From Glaciecola sp964621345 (lineage in GTDB: Bacteria; Pseudomonadota; Gammaproteobacteria; Enterobacterales; Alteromonadaceae): a stretch of DNA of 64,000 nt. Numbering within the stretch: position 1 is the first letter of the stretch; each line of letters opens with the position of its first letter. The notes under the pieces are model-generated. The model saw only the letters and a list, made by a program, of their open reading frames with translations. It did no database searches and was not told where the DNA came from. The stretch covers positions 1 to 64,000 of the forward strand of contig CAZUON010000015.1 of assembly GCA_964621345.1 (NCBI GenBank). The letters are read 5' to 3'. The position numbers and the translations under genes are program-made. Of this stretch, positions 9,204 to 18,697 are shown piece after piece.

Positions 9204-11696
9204 TCAGTGCTCTCTATCAATACTTTCTCTATCAAATTCATCCCCTGACAATAACTGGCGAATATCATCCATCATATTCTCGGCCTCTTGATACAGATTA
9301 GCTTGCTCTAACAACGCTTGCGTACCTGCACCCGTCACCTGTTCTGAGCGCACATCAAGCACAATAGGTATCGCCATAGGCGAGGGTTTTGACAATGCCA
9401 TAAAATCATAATTGCCATCAAAGCGGATAAGTAAATCGGCGGTGCGGCTTAAATCTAAAAGTTCTCGCTCTGCATCTTCGCGCGTCACTCGCAGCAACAC
9501 GTGGTCTTTGTCATATTCGCGCAAGGTATCGTAAATTAAATCGGTCGAGAAGGTCACTTGGCGCATGGTCTTTTTGGTGCTGTGATATTGTTGCTCTATT
9601 AAGCCACTCACCACCGCAACGCGCCTAAACGAACGTTTTAACATCGCCGCTTCTAACATCCAATCTTCGAGTTCATCACCTAAAATATCGGGGCTAAAAA
9701 GCTTAGGAATATGTACTTGCTCAACCTTTTTTAGCGAGCATATAGACAAACCATAATCGGTAATTGAAAAGCTCAACGGTTGTAATCCGAGCTTTTCCAT
9801 GCGCCGGGTAATGAGCATGCCCAAGGTTTGATTCGCTTTACGTCCTTCAAAGGTATAAAACAAAATGTATTCAGCTTTACGAAAAGGAAACTGCTCAATT
9901 AGTACTTTATCTTGCAGAGGAATATGCGAAAAAGCCTTTTGTAAATCCAACCAATCGCGCACTTGTGCTGGCAGTTTGTGCCAATCTTCTGGGCGATTCA
10001 AAAGCAAACGCACAGCATCTGCTAAGTAAGTCGATAAGGGCATTTGTCCGCCCACATAACTCGGTATTTTAGGCTCTTTTGCTTTACCCGGTTTTGCTTC
10101 GACCATCATGTCGCGGATCCCCTCAAAGCGCAGTACTTCGCCGGCAAAATAAAAGGTGTCGCCTTTAACCAGTTGCTGCGCAAAATATTCTTCTACTTCG
10201 CCAATCACTTTACCTTGATGGGCGCGGCGCAAACGCTTTACTTTGAGTCTACCGGCTTCAACAATAGTTCCGATGTTTTGCCGATGACGCATGACCACGC
10301 GCTTTGAGGCAGGAGCATATACACCGGGGCTTTTTTCTTCTAAACGGTTATAACGTTCGTATGCTTGCAAAGCGTAACCACCATTTTGCGTAAAGTGCCA
10401 CAACTGGGTAAAGGTCTGCTTATCAATACCACTGTAGGGCGGGGCATCAAGTACCTGTTGATAAATCTCTTCGATACTCGCGGGGGCACTACACAAGCAG
10501 TTTAAAATGAACTGCGGCAGTATATCTAAAGCACCTGATTGCGCGGGATCACCATCAAGCTCACCTTTTTTAATGGCGTTGATTGCGGCTAAACATTCGA
10601 GCGCTTCAAAGCGATTTCCCGGCACCAAGAGTGCTTGAGAGGGCTCATCTAGTCGGTGATTAGAACGTCCTATCCGTTGCAATAGCCGACTCACCCCCTT
10701 CGGTGCGCCCATTTGAATGACTAAATCAACATCTCCCCAATCTATTCCAAGCTCCAGTGCAGATGTTGCCACAATGGCTTTAAGTTTACCTTGCGCCATC
10801 ATGTCTTCAGTTTTTTTGCGCTGATCTTTGCTTAATGAGCCATGATAAATAGCGATGGGCAACACAAGTTCGTTATGCTCCCAAATAGATTGGAAAATTA
10901 ATTCAGCACTTGCCCGGGTATTAACAAATACAATGGTCGTACGAGCTTTACAAATAGCCTTGTAAACATCAGCGACTGCATATTTAGCCATATAACCACC
11001 AAAGGGCATACGGGCTTTGCTATTGAGTATTTTTACTCTCGGTTTAATGCGACTTTTTGCCTCAATTAGCGCCACAGGCTCAGAGTTTGCGCCCAACCAA
11101 CTTGATAATATAGTAGGATGAGCCACGGTCGCAGACAAACCAAAACGAATAAAGCCTGGGTTTAAGAATTCAAGCCTTGCCAAAGCCAAAGCACTAAAAT
11201 CGCCGCGTTTGGTGTTCGCAAAACTATGCACTTCATCGAGAATGACACATTTGAGTTTGGCAAATATTGCCGGCGCATCTGCATATGAGAGCATGAGCAT
11301 TAACGATTCAGGCGTTGTAAGTAAAATATGTGGCGGGGATTTACGCTGTTTTTGCCGTTGATATGCGCTGGTATCGCCAGTGCGACTCGCCACCTCAATG
11401 TCCAAGTCTAGGTCTGCAATGGGTTGATGTAAGTTACGCTCAATGTCATAAGTAAGCGCCTTTAACGGCGAAATATAAAGGGTGTGCAAACCTATGCTTT
11501 TAGGATGCTTGCTCTCGCTTAAACGCTGTTGCAGGTCAATAATGCTTGGCAAAAAACCAGACAAAGTTTTACCCGCACCGGTGGGTGCAATTAATAAGCT
11601 CGATTGTTGGCGCGCAAAAGCGGTGAGCATTTGTTTTTGGTATGCGCGTATTTGCCAGCCTTTTTGTTCAAACCATTGTTTAAACATCTCTGGCAC
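9204..11696 (-). CDS. Ligase-associated DEXH-box helicase (Lhr-core type)
   Basis: This 830 aa superfamily 2 DNA helicase has APTGAGKT (Lys43, Walker A), DEVH (153-156), SAT (GLSATVAHP) and the motif VI QRIGRSNHR. The C-terminal half is the winged-helix and Lhr-core region, without the long extra C-terminal domain of full-size Lhr. The reading starts at GTG (11694-11696); an ATG three codons later (11685-11687) is equally possible because neither has a strong ribosome-binding site. It lies upstream of pdeM and divergent from the exonuclease/ligase pair. This is the helicase of the ligase-associated repair cassette, presumably unwinding damaged duplexes 3' to 5' as its characterised relatives do. 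Confidence 0.9.
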   Translation of the reverse strand: MPEMFKQWFEQKGWQIRAYQKQMLTAFARQQSSLLIAPTGAGKTLSGFLPSIIDLQQRLSESKHPKSIGLHTLYISPLKALTYDIERNLHQPIADLDLDIEVASRTGDTSAYQRQKQRKSPPHILLTTPESLMLMLSYADAPAIFAKLKCVILDEVHSFANTKRGDFSALALARLEFLNPGFIRFGLSATVAHPTILSSWLGANSEPVALIEAKSRIKPRVKILNSKARMPFGGYMAKYAVADVYKAICKARTTIVFVNTRASAELIFQSIWEHNELVLPIAIYHGSLSKDQRKKTEDMMAQGKLKAIVATSALELGIDWGDVDLVIQMGAPKGVSRLLQRIGRSNHRLDEPSQALLVPGNRFEALECLAAINAIKKGELDGDPAQSGALDILPQFILNCLCSAPASIEEIYQQVLDAPPYSGIDKQTFTQLWHFTQNGGYALQAYERYNRLEEKSPGVYAPASKRVVMRHRQNIGTIVEAGRLKVKRLRRAHQGKVIGEVEEYFAQQLVKGDTFYFAGEVLRFEGIRDMMVEAKPGKAKEPKIPSYVGGQMPLSTYLADAVRLLLNRPEDWHKLPAQVRDWLDLQKAFSHIPLQDKVLIEQFPFRKAEYILFYTFEGRKANQTLGMLITRRMEKLGLQPLSFSITDYGLSICSLKKVEQVHIPKLFSPDILGDELEDWMLEAAMLKRSFRRVAVVSGLIEQQYHSTKKTMRQVTFSTDLIYDTLREYDKDHVLLRVTREDAERELLDLSRTADLLIRFDGNYDFMALSKPSPMAIPIVLDVRSEQVTGAGTQALLEQANLYQEAENMMDDIRQLLSGDEFDRESIDREH

Positions 11697-11905
11697 ACGA
11701 GCACGTTTATTTGCTTGCTCAGTAATAATCCAATCCCTTTAAAAAATGCCGTTCATTGCTTATTCACTTTTCTTGTAAATCAATACACGTGTTGTAAAAC
11801 ATAAGTTTACCCAAACGCAATAAAACTTTGCCTGTCCTCAGCCCGTATGCACTTCAACTACGCCAAATCATTTATGCAAAGAACTATTTAATACAACGGA
11901 GCGAA

Positions 11906-12922
11906 ATGACGCACTCACACCCAGAAAACTGGATAAAAACAGACAGCAATGGTTTGTATTGCGCCGCGCTCGACGCCTACATTGACCCGATGCAGCCAGT
12001 AAAACGTGCCATCATTACCCATGGACATGCCGACCATGCTCGCCCCGGTCATGGTGAGGTATTTGCTACCCCGCAAACGTTGCAAATCATGCAAATTCGT
12101 TACGGAGACGATTTTTGCGATAGCCCGCGTGCACTTGAATATAATCAAAGTATTGATATTAAAAAGGGTAAATTACACTTTGCCCCAGCTGGACATATTT
12201 TAGGCTCAGCGCAGGCCGTGATTGATTATGGTCAGCATCGATTAGTGCTATCAGGAGATTATAAGCGCCATCATGACCCTACATGCCAAGCCTTTGAGGT
12301 AGTGCCGTGCGATGTATTTGTAACCGAGGCTACCTTTGGTCTCCCGGTGTTTAAACATCCCTTTATTGATGATGAGATGCAAAAGCTGCTCGACTCTATA
12401 GCCTTATTTAAAGACCGTTGCCATTTGGTCGGTGTATATGCCCTTGGGAAATGTCAGCGGCTTATGCTGTCGCTCAGGGCCATCGGTTACCATAAAACAA
12501 TTTACCTGCACGGTGCTCTCATCAAACTGTGTGAGTTTTATGAGAGCCAAGGAATTGCTTTAGGCGATTGGCAAGCTGTTAGCGAAATTGATGATTTTAA
12601 GAGCTTAAAAGGTGAGTTAGTACTCGCTCCACCTTCTGCTTTAAATGACCGCTGGTCGCGTAAATTACCAAATGTGATTACCGCGATGGCATCTGGCTGG
12701 ATGCAAATCCGGGCGCGCTCAAAACAGCGTAAAGCTGAACTTCCCTTAATTATTAGTGACCATTGCGACTGGCCAGAGCTTATCCAAAGCATTAATGAGG
12801 TTAACCCTCAGGAAGTATGGGTAACACATGGCCGTGAGCAAGCCTTAGTGCATCAAGCACAGCAAATGGGTTACAAAGCAAAAGCACTCTCATTGGTTGG
12901 CTATGAAGAGGATGAATCTTAA
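11906..12922 (+). CDS. Ligase-associated MBL-fold DNA exonuclease
   Basis: The protein is 338 aa of the metallo-beta-lactamase fold with the signature THGHADH (His39, His41, Asp43, His44) and beta-CASP-like features further on. The sequence reads back in frame to a TTG at 11828, but the ATG at 11906 is preferred: it is preceded by ACGGA and begins the conserved part. The ligase start lies only 2 bases after this stop, so the two are co-transcribed. Relatives act as exonucleases that trim ends before ligation. The 209-base region back to the helicase start must hold divergent promoters; I saw no LexA-type box in it. Confidence 0.87.
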   Translation: MTHSHPENWIKTDSNGLYCAALDAYIDPMQPVKRAIITHGHADHARPGHGEVFATPQTLQIMQIRYGDDFCDSPRALEYNQSIDIKKGKLHFAPAGHILGSAQAVIDYGQHRLVLSGDYKRHHDPTCQAFEVVPCDVFVTEATFGLPVFKHPFIDDEMQKLLDSIALFKDRCHLVGVYALGKCQRLMLSLRAIGYHKTIYLHGALIKLCEFYESQGIALGDWQAVSEIDDFKSLKGELVLAPPSALNDRWSRKLPNVITAMASGWMQIRARSKQRKAELPLIISDHCDWPELIQSINEVNPQEVWVTHGREQALVHQAQQMGYKAKALSLVGYEEDES

Positions 12923-12924
12923 AC

Positions 12925-14649
12925 ATGGAAGCGTTTGCGCAGCTGGTAGACAAACTCTATTTCACCTCCAGTAACTTAGCCAAAGCGGCGATGATTAAGG
13001 AGTACTTGGCTAGCACACCTGATCCAGACAGAGGATGGGCCGTTGCTGCTATTGCAGGTACGCTTAATTTTGAGTTTTTTAAGCGCTCCCTCATTAAGAC
13101 CCTAATAGTTGAACGCGTGGACCCCCTGTTATTTGATTTGAGCTACGACTATGTTGGCGAAATGAGCGAAACAGTTTCGCACCTATGGCGACCTGTTGAG
13201 GGCGACCCGCCCTCTATAAAGAGTTTACCTACTTTGCATGAGCTTGTGACTCGTTTTTCAGAAGGCTCACGAGCCGATAATCGTAAATATCTGATAATGT
13301 TGCTCAATAGTATGACTGCGCCCCAGCGCTGGGCCTTACTTAAGCTTGGTACAAGGGGCCTGAGAATTGGTGTATCGCTCAGGTTTTTAAAAAAAGTACT
13401 GGCCGAGTATGGGCAAAGCTTTCACAAACACATACATGAGGATGGGATTCATGTAGAAGACATAGAACGCTTATGGCACGGCTTGTCCCCCCCCTACGAA
13501 GACTTATTCCATTGGCTTGAAGGTAAAGGCGACGCTCCCGATGTTAGCAACAGCGTTACCTTTCAACCCGTTATGCTTTCGCACCCTTTTGATGAAAAAG
13601 AACTAAGCGAAATAAGCGCTGATCAATGGCAGGCGGAATGGAAGTTTGACGGCATTCGAGTACAGCTAGTTGTGAGCCCTGCCGGCAAAGCTATTTTTAG
13701 TCGCACGGGCGATGATATCAGCGCTTCGTTTCCTGAGATCCTTGAAAACCTAACCCTTGAGCACATAAACGGTGTCTTCGACGGTGAATTGATTGCCCTT
13801 ACCACACTCGAGCAATCGCCAAGTACAGAGAAAATAAAAGGGGTGTTACACAGTAAAAAGCTTCAAGATGGAAATCATGATACTCAGACGCAGTGGTATA
13901 TTGGCTCTTTTAATCAGTTACAACAGCGGCTTAATAAGAAAAAACCTAGCAAAAAGCTTATCGCGCAGTTTCCTGCAGGTATTATTTTATATGATGTGCT
14001 GTCGCTTGAAGGCAAAGATATCCGCGAGTACACATTGCTTGAACGTGCAAATGCCTTGCGCTATTGGTTTGCCTCTCAGCCTTATTCACAGCTCTATCTT
14101 TCATTATCACTTGATTTTAACAGCAGCAAACAACTCTCGCAGTTGAGAGCCCAAGCAAGTGAATTGGAGCAATCCTACATCGAAGGTTTAATGCTCAAGC
14201 GCAAAGACTCGATATATGTATCAGGGCGACCAAAGGGCAAATGGTACAAATGGAAGCGCGATCCCTTATTGATAGATGCGGTAATGATGTATGCCCAGCG
14301 CGGGCATGGTAAGCGTTCGTCATTTTACTCCGACTACACTTTTGGTTGTTGGCAGAATGGCATATTACTTCCTGTTGGCAAAGCTTACAGCGGTTTTACC
14401 GATGCAGAGCTCAAACAGCTCGACAACTGGGTACGCAAAAATAGCATTGGCCGCTTTGGGCCGGTCAAAGAAGTCAAAAAGGCGTTGGTAATAGAGCTTG
14501 CCTTTGACTCAGTGCATGAGTCAAAACGGCATAAATCTGGACTTGCACTGCGCTTTCCGCGAGTACACCGCATTCGATGGGATAAGCCTGCAGAGGAAGC
14601 CGACATACTGGATACTTTAAAAAACTTAATAAACGCGCCTGTAATTTGA
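12925..14649 (+). CDS. ATP-dependent DNA ligase of the ligase-associated repair cassette
   Basis: The protein is 574 aa. An N-terminal helical DNA-binding domain (about 1-210) precedes the nucleotidyltransferase core with motif I EWKFDG (Lys240, which accepts AMP). FSRTGDD, FDGELIAL, EGLMLKR and KWYKWKRD follow, then an OB-fold. The ATG is two bases after the exonuclease stop. This is the ligase that gives the cassette its name (annotated elsewhere as cisplatin-damage-response ligase). It is distinct from the NAD-dependent replicative LigA, which is not in this window. It likely seals breaks processed by the exonuclease, helicase and PdeM encoded beside it. Confidence 0.93.
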   Translation: MEAFAQLVDKLYFTSSNLAKAAMIKEYLASTPDPDRGWAVAAIAGTLNFEFFKRSLIKTLIVERVDPLLFDLSYDYVGEMSETVSHLWRPVEGDPPSIKSLPTLHELVTRFSEGSRADNRKYLIMLLNSMTAPQRWALLKLGTRGLRIGVSLRFLKKVLAEYGQSFHKHIHEDGIHVEDIERLWHGLSPPYEDLFHWLEGKGDAPDVSNSVTFQPVMLSHPFDEKELSEISADQWQAEWKFDGIRVQLVVSPAGKAIFSRTGDDISASFPEILENLTLEHINGVFDGELIALTTLEQSPSTEKIKGVLHSKKLQDGNHDTQTQWYIGSFNQLQQRLNKKKPSKKLIAQFPAGIILYDVLSLEGKDIREYTLLERANALRYWFASQPYSQLYLSLSLDFNSSKQLSQLRAQASELEQSYIEGLMLKRKDSIYVSGRPKGKWYKWKRDPLLIDAVMMYAQRGHGKRSSFYSDYTFGCWQNGILLPVGKAYSGFTDAELKQLDNWVRKNSIGRFGPVKEVKKALVIELAFDSVHESKRHKSGLALRFPRVHRIRWDKPAEEADILDTLKNLINAPVI

Positions 14650-14727
14650 GCAATTCTGCCTTAGCTTTGCTTAGTGCTAACTCTTAGCGTATTGTAAAAT
14701 AATCCAATCGTTTTCAAATAACTGACC

Positions 14728-16377
14728 ATGTTACTTAGGCAAAAACTTAATCTGTCTATCGCACTTACCGGATTGTTCGCTGTGGTTTTAAGCTATGGCA
14801 TAAGCGTGTGGGTTTTAGGTAGCTTTTTGGACAAGCGAGACTCGGCTCAAAAGCAAGCGCTAATTGTAAGCATCGAACAAGATATCCAAGTGTTTGATCG
14901 TTTGTTATTACTAATGGAAGAAAAGTGGGAAGCTGAACTTACCGAGTCTATGCCCAAATTAGCTGCTGAAATTCTTGCATTAGAATTGGAAAATACAGAC
15001 TTCTCGCCAGAATTACTCAATCGCCTTAAAGAAAAATATAAGCTCTCAGATCTTCACCTTATTAATACTGATTTAATTGTATTTGTCAGTACTTTTGATG
15101 CCGAAGTAGGCCTCGACATCAATCAATATGGCGAAGAATACAGCACGAATATTAGAAGTATTCTTAACAAAGATACCTTCTTTACCCATCGGGTTTCACT
15201 ATCGACCGCAACCGGTAATCTAAAAAAATATGCGTATTACAGCGCAAAAGACAGCAATATCATTGTTAACGGTGATATCGACCTGCAAGAACGCTTAGCA
15301 AAAGAACAAAGCAACCAAGTAGGCGATTACTTATTCGGTGAATATGTCGACAAACTCGTAAGTAAGTATGAGAGCATTGCCGCAGTTGATTTATTTATTT
15401 TAAGCGAAGTCGATCAATGGTCTTTATTTAATCCGGGTACTCGCATCGAAGAGAACATCGCGCGTGGATTATTCAATGGCACGTATCGCCAGCCTGACGA
15501 TAGTAAGTACGTGCTAGAACACGTAGACATGCAGTCATACCGACAAGTAGGCTTTAAGGCATTTTTGCGCGTTGATTTTAATGACGACTTAGTAGAAGAC
15601 ACCAAATCGAACTTGCTAATTTTCTTTACGCTGATTGCTTTATTTGTTGTTTTAGTTAGCTTTTTACTAATACGCATTATCACACAAAAGGTATTTCTTG
15701 AACGCTTCTCTGATTTACTTCTACAAGTAAAAGAAAGAAGCCTTCACAATGAGGATGACATCGCTCTGGCAGGCAACGATGAATTATCTACCCTTAGCGA
15801 CGAAATCAACTTAATGATGCAACGCATTAAAATTGAGGAAGATACCAACAAGTGGTTAACCGGCATCTCTCAGCAAGATAGTCTCACTGGCTTGGCAAAC
15901 CGACGCCGCTTTGATGAAATGTTCGACTTTGAGTGGAACAAATGTAAACGCGCAAAAAGCGAACTGTCCATTGTGATGATTGACGTGGATTTTTTCAAAG
16001 CTTACAACGACTCATATGGGCATATTCAAGGTGACAAATGCCTACGAGATGTTGCACAGACGCTTTCGGCGGTGCTCGCTCGGGGCAGCGACTTTTTGGC
16101 TCGTTTCGGTGGCGAGGAGTTTGTATGTGTGCTGCCCGATACTAATCAGGAGCAAGCCAAAGCTATTTGTGAGAAAATGCGCGCGAGTGTAGAGGCGCTG
16201 AAAATTACTCATGAGCACTCAGATGTCAGTCAATATATCACTATTAGTCTGGGCGCACTTAGCGTTTGTGGAAACGTTAATATTCGCGCTGAGCAAATAC
16301 TCGAGCGCGTCGACCAACTACTTTATGTCTCTAAAAAAGCAGGGCGTAATCGCGTTAGCCAAGACACCCTAATATAG
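14728..16377 (+). CDS. Membrane diguanylate cyclase with periplasmic sensor
   Basis: The protein is 549 aa. One transmembrane helix lies near residues 10-32 and a second near 295-317 (LLIFFTLIALFVVLVSFLL); the roughly 260 residues between them form a periplasmic sensor, perhaps of the CHASE type. A short HAMP-like linker leads to a GGDEF domain. The active site reads GGEEF (461-465). The inhibitory site RGSD has the canonical spacing five residues upstream, so product feedback by cyclic di-GMP is expected. DSLTGLANRRRF marks the domain start. It is monocistronic. The signal sensed is unknown. Confidence 0.88.
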   Translation: MLLRQKLNLSIALTGLFAVVLSYGISVWVLGSFLDKRDSAQKQALIVSIEQDIQVFDRLLLLMEEKWEAELTESMPKLAAEILALELENTDFSPELLNRLKEKYKLSDLHLINTDLIVFVSTFDAEVGLDINQYGEEYSTNIRSILNKDTFFTHRVSLSTATGNLKKYAYYSAKDSNIIVNGDIDLQERLAKEQSNQVGDYLFGEYVDKLVSKYESIAAVDLFILSEVDQWSLFNPGTRIEENIARGLFNGTYRQPDDSKYVLEHVDMQSYRQVGFKAFLRVDFNDDLVEDTKSNLLIFFTLIALFVVLVSFLLIRIITQKVFLERFSDLLLQVKERSLHNEDDIALAGNDELSTLSDEINLMMQRIKIEEDTNKWLTGISQQDSLTGLANRRRFDEMFDFEWNKCKRAKSELSIVMIDVDFFKAYNDSYGHIQGDKCLRDVAQTLSAVLARGSDFLARFGGEEFVCVLPDTNQEQAKAICEKMRASVEALKITHEHSDVSQYITISLGALSVCGNVNIRAEQILERVDQLLYVSKKAGRNRVSQDTLI

Positions 16378-16401
16378 CAACACCACTATCAGCTTATATA
16401 T

Positions 16402-17010
16402 TTACGCTTTTGCAGATGGGCGGCTGCTGACTTGCTCGTACCATCGTTGTAAATTGCTATGCTTGTCTTGCAGTTTTATTTGCACCACGCGGGCAAAGTC
16501 GATAGCACATAAAGCCGTGATATCGGCAATTGAAAAACTATCCCCTGCAATATACTCGTTCTCGCCAAGCCTTGCTTCAAGTACATTTAAATATTTAGCC
16601 GCGTTAATACCAGACTCTTTACCAAATTCAGGTACTGGGGTCATACGATCTTTAAAATAGCCCGTGCTATGTTGAAAGCACATTCCAATTTGCATGAATA
16701 AACATAACTCCACCTGACGCTGCCACATCATAATTTGACCTTTTTCTAAGGCACTTTTTCCGAACAAGTACGGCTCAGGTTGTAAGGCCTCAAAGTAAGC
16801 ACAAATGGCATCGCTTTCGCCAATACAGACACCGTCGTCTAACTCCAAAATTGGCACTTTACCAATTGGGTTTTTAGCACGCATCTGCGGCGATAAATTC
16901 TCACCCCCTTGGATGTCGACTTGTACGTATTCCATATCAATGCCCTTTTCGGCTAAGAACATGCGCACTCTTCTGGGAGTTGGTGCGGTTTTGGTGTCGT
17001 AAATTTTCAT
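16402..17010 (-). CDS. Glutathione S-transferase family protein
   Basis: The protein is 202 aa with an N-terminal thioredoxin-like domain (KIYDTKTAPTPRRVRMFL) and a C-terminal all-helical domain ending in the N-capping region SIADITALCAIDFA. The glutathione-binding ESDAICAYFE segment is present. The residue corresponding to the catalytic Ser/Tyr is not clear from sequence alone. The substrate is unknown. The GTA-rich 5' region contains GGTAGCTCCC antisense, and the ATG at 17010 has an AGGTAGC-like ribosome-binding site. It is convergent with the diguanylate cyclase and lies downstream of ubiG on the same strand. Confidence 0.85.
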   Translation of the reverse strand: MKIYDTKTAPTPRRVRMFLAEKGIDMEYVQVDIQGGENLSPQMRAKNPIGKVPILELDDGVCIGESDAICAYFEALQPEPYLFGKSALEKGQIMMWQRQVELCLFMQIGMCFQHSTGYFKDRMTPVPEFGKESGINAAKYLNVLEARLGENEYIAGDSFSIADITALCAIDFARVVQIKLQDKHSNLQRWYEQVSSRPSAKA

Positions 17011-17078
17011 TGGGAGCTACCTTTCTTATCGCGTTTCGCTATTTTTATTAAGTGATATGCTACTCGCAAGTGGCTATA

Positions 17079-17855
17079 CTAAATTTTGTCTAACTTGCGA
17101 TAAATTTGTACGTAATTCACCGCTAAACTATTACATAAATTCCACTGTTTAGTGAATAAATTGTATTTCATGCCCTTTTCTTCAATTAATTGCAGTCGAT
17201 TAATCGAAGCCCAACTATTTAGCTCTAAGGGCTTAATAAACATATGCCAATTGTGCGTGCCAATAGGCAGATAACGCATGATATATTCAGCGCCCACGAT
17301 GCCCACTAAGTAAGACTTTAATGTACGGTTTAAGGTTGCCATCACCAAACATCCACCGTCTTTAGTTAACTGGCTACATTCGCGTACAAGCTCTTTGGGT
17401 AAAGGTACATGTTCAACAACTTCGGCATTAATCACAACGTCGTATTGGCGCCCCTCTTTCACCACATGCTCAGCAAGCATATGACGATACTCAATATCTA
17501 GCTTACTTTTTAAAGCATGGCGCTTAGCGACTTGGACACTAACTTCGCTTGCATCAATACCGCATACATTTGCACCGACTTTTGCTAGCGCTTCGCTCAC
17601 TAAGCCACCACCACTGCCTACATCTAGTACATCGAGGCCTTTTAAACAGTCGATTGAATGATGATTTCGCCCAAAATGTCTAGCTATGTGTTCAATGAAA
17701 TATTCTGTACGAGCTTGATTAAACACTAATGCGGTTTTGTATTTACCGTTTGGATCCCACCAACTTTCTGCGAGCTCATCGAACCTGGCAATTTGTGCTG
17801 CAGAAATATTTTCATTTTCTTTTGTCACTGAACTAAGCTGACTTTTATCTAACAT
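17079..17855 (-). CDS. ubiG: Ubiquinone O-methyltransferase UbiG-like
   Basis: This SAM-dependent methyltransferase is 258 aa. RFDELAESWWDPNG near the N-terminus and LDVGSGGGLVSE (SAM motif I) match UbiG, which performs both O-methylations in ubiquinone synthesis. PIGTHNWHMFIKP in the C-terminal part is also a UbiG signature. I chose the ATG at 17853-17855, which has GGGG seven bases upstream; the longer reading begins with a TTG. It is divergent from the DUF2237 gene. No other ubi genes are nearby. Confidence 0.9.
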   Translation of the reverse strand: MLDKSQLSSVTKENENISAAQIARFDELAESWWDPNGKYKTALVFNQARTEYFIEHIARHFGRNHHSIDCLKGLDVLDVGSGGGLVSEALAKVGANVCGIDASEVSVQVAKRHALKSKLDIEYRHMLAEHVVKEGRQYDVVINAEVVEHVPLPKELVRECSQLTKDGGCLVMATLNRTLKSYLVGIVGAEYIMRYLPIGTHNWHMFIKPLELNSWASINRLQLIEEKGMKYNLFTKQWNLCNSLAVNYVQIYRKLDKI

Positions 17856-17891
17856 CGTATACCCCACAATAAGCAATCAAAAAGGATGAAC

Positions 17892-18254
17892 ATGGCTAAC
17901 GAAAAAAATGTCTTAGGTGGTCCGCTGAAACTCTGCTGTGGCAACACCGGTTTTACGCGCGAGGGCTTTTGTTATGTGCCCAATAGCGACTTTGGCAACC
18001 ACAGCGTATGTGCAGTAATGACCGACGCTTTTTTAGAATACTCTAAAGCGCAAGGCAACGACCTAATCTCACCCAACCCCATGTATGATTTTAAAGGGCT
18101 TAAAGACGGTGACCGCTGGTGCTTATGCGCGATCCGCTGGTATCAAGCTACGGCTGTTAACCTAGCACCGCCCGTCATATTGGATGCGACCAATGTAAAG
18201 TCTCTCGAAATTATCCCGTTAGAAACCTTACAGGCTCATGCATACAAGGTCTAA
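17892..18254 (+). CDS. DUF2237 family protein
   Basis: This small protein of 120 aa is recognised by LCCGNTGFTREGFC, VCAVMTDAFLEYS and GDRWCLCAIRW, features I associate with the DUF2237 family. Several conserved Cys suggest metal or redox chemistry, but no function is established. The ATG at 17892 is preferred because AAAGGA (17881-17886) lies six bases upstream; an ATG at 17886 would sit inside that site. Its stop TAA shares three of the four bases CTAA with the stop of the convergent DUF4112 gene. Confidence 0.8.
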   Translation: MANEKNVLGGPLKLCCGNTGFTREGFCYVPNSDFGNHSVCAVMTDAFLEYSKAQGNDLISPNPMYDFKGLKDGDRWCLCAIRWYQATAVNLAPPVILDATNVKSLEIIPLETLQAHAYKV

Positions 18255-18697
18255 TTAGGCGTTTTGGCGTTTTGCTGCTCCCAGTCTTTTACCATTTGAG
18301 CGCGCAAAGCGTCTATTTTGTCTTTGTTTTGTGATACCCACCATTGCTCCATTATGCGCACATTTCGTAAACTTGCCTTAAACCAAATATCTACAAGGTC
18401 GCCCAATATTGGAACAAAGCCTAAAAACACATCTATTAAGCAGTTGCGTAACATCTTGCTGATTAGGGCCTTTGGTACACCTAAACGCTTGGCATAATGC
18501 ACAATTTTAAGTGCCGCTAACAACATAATGGTGTCGCCAATCACAGGAATAAGACCAACCAAAAAATCCAAACCAAATTTTATATTAATGATGGGAATGC
18601 GCACAGAGCTGTCGAGCAAGTTGGCAAGCGACTGCGCCTTAAGCAACTCGTCGGGTGCGCGAAAATTTTGCGCCCCGCTCTTACTCATCTCATTCAC
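18251..18697 (-). CDS. DUF4112 membrane protein
   Basis: The protein is 148 aa. Two hydrophobic segments (FGLDFLVGLIPVIGDTIMLLAAL and LIDVFLGFVPILGDLVDIWF) each contain the repeated GLIPVIGD / GFVPILGD pattern typical of DUF4112. It is probably an inner-membrane protein of unknown function. The start is read as GTG in a GTGA overlap with the hemH stop, with GGGGT nine bases upstream; an ATG three codons later is an alternative. The overlap indicates co-translation with hemH. Confidence 0.8.
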   Translation of the reverse strand: MNEMSKSGAQNFRAPDELLKAQSLANLLDSSVRIPIINIKFGLDFLVGLIPVIGDTIMLLAALKIVHYAKRLGVPKALISKMLRNCLIDVFLGFVPILGDLVDIWFKASLRNVRIMEQWWVSQNKDKIDALRAQMVKDWEQQNAKTPN

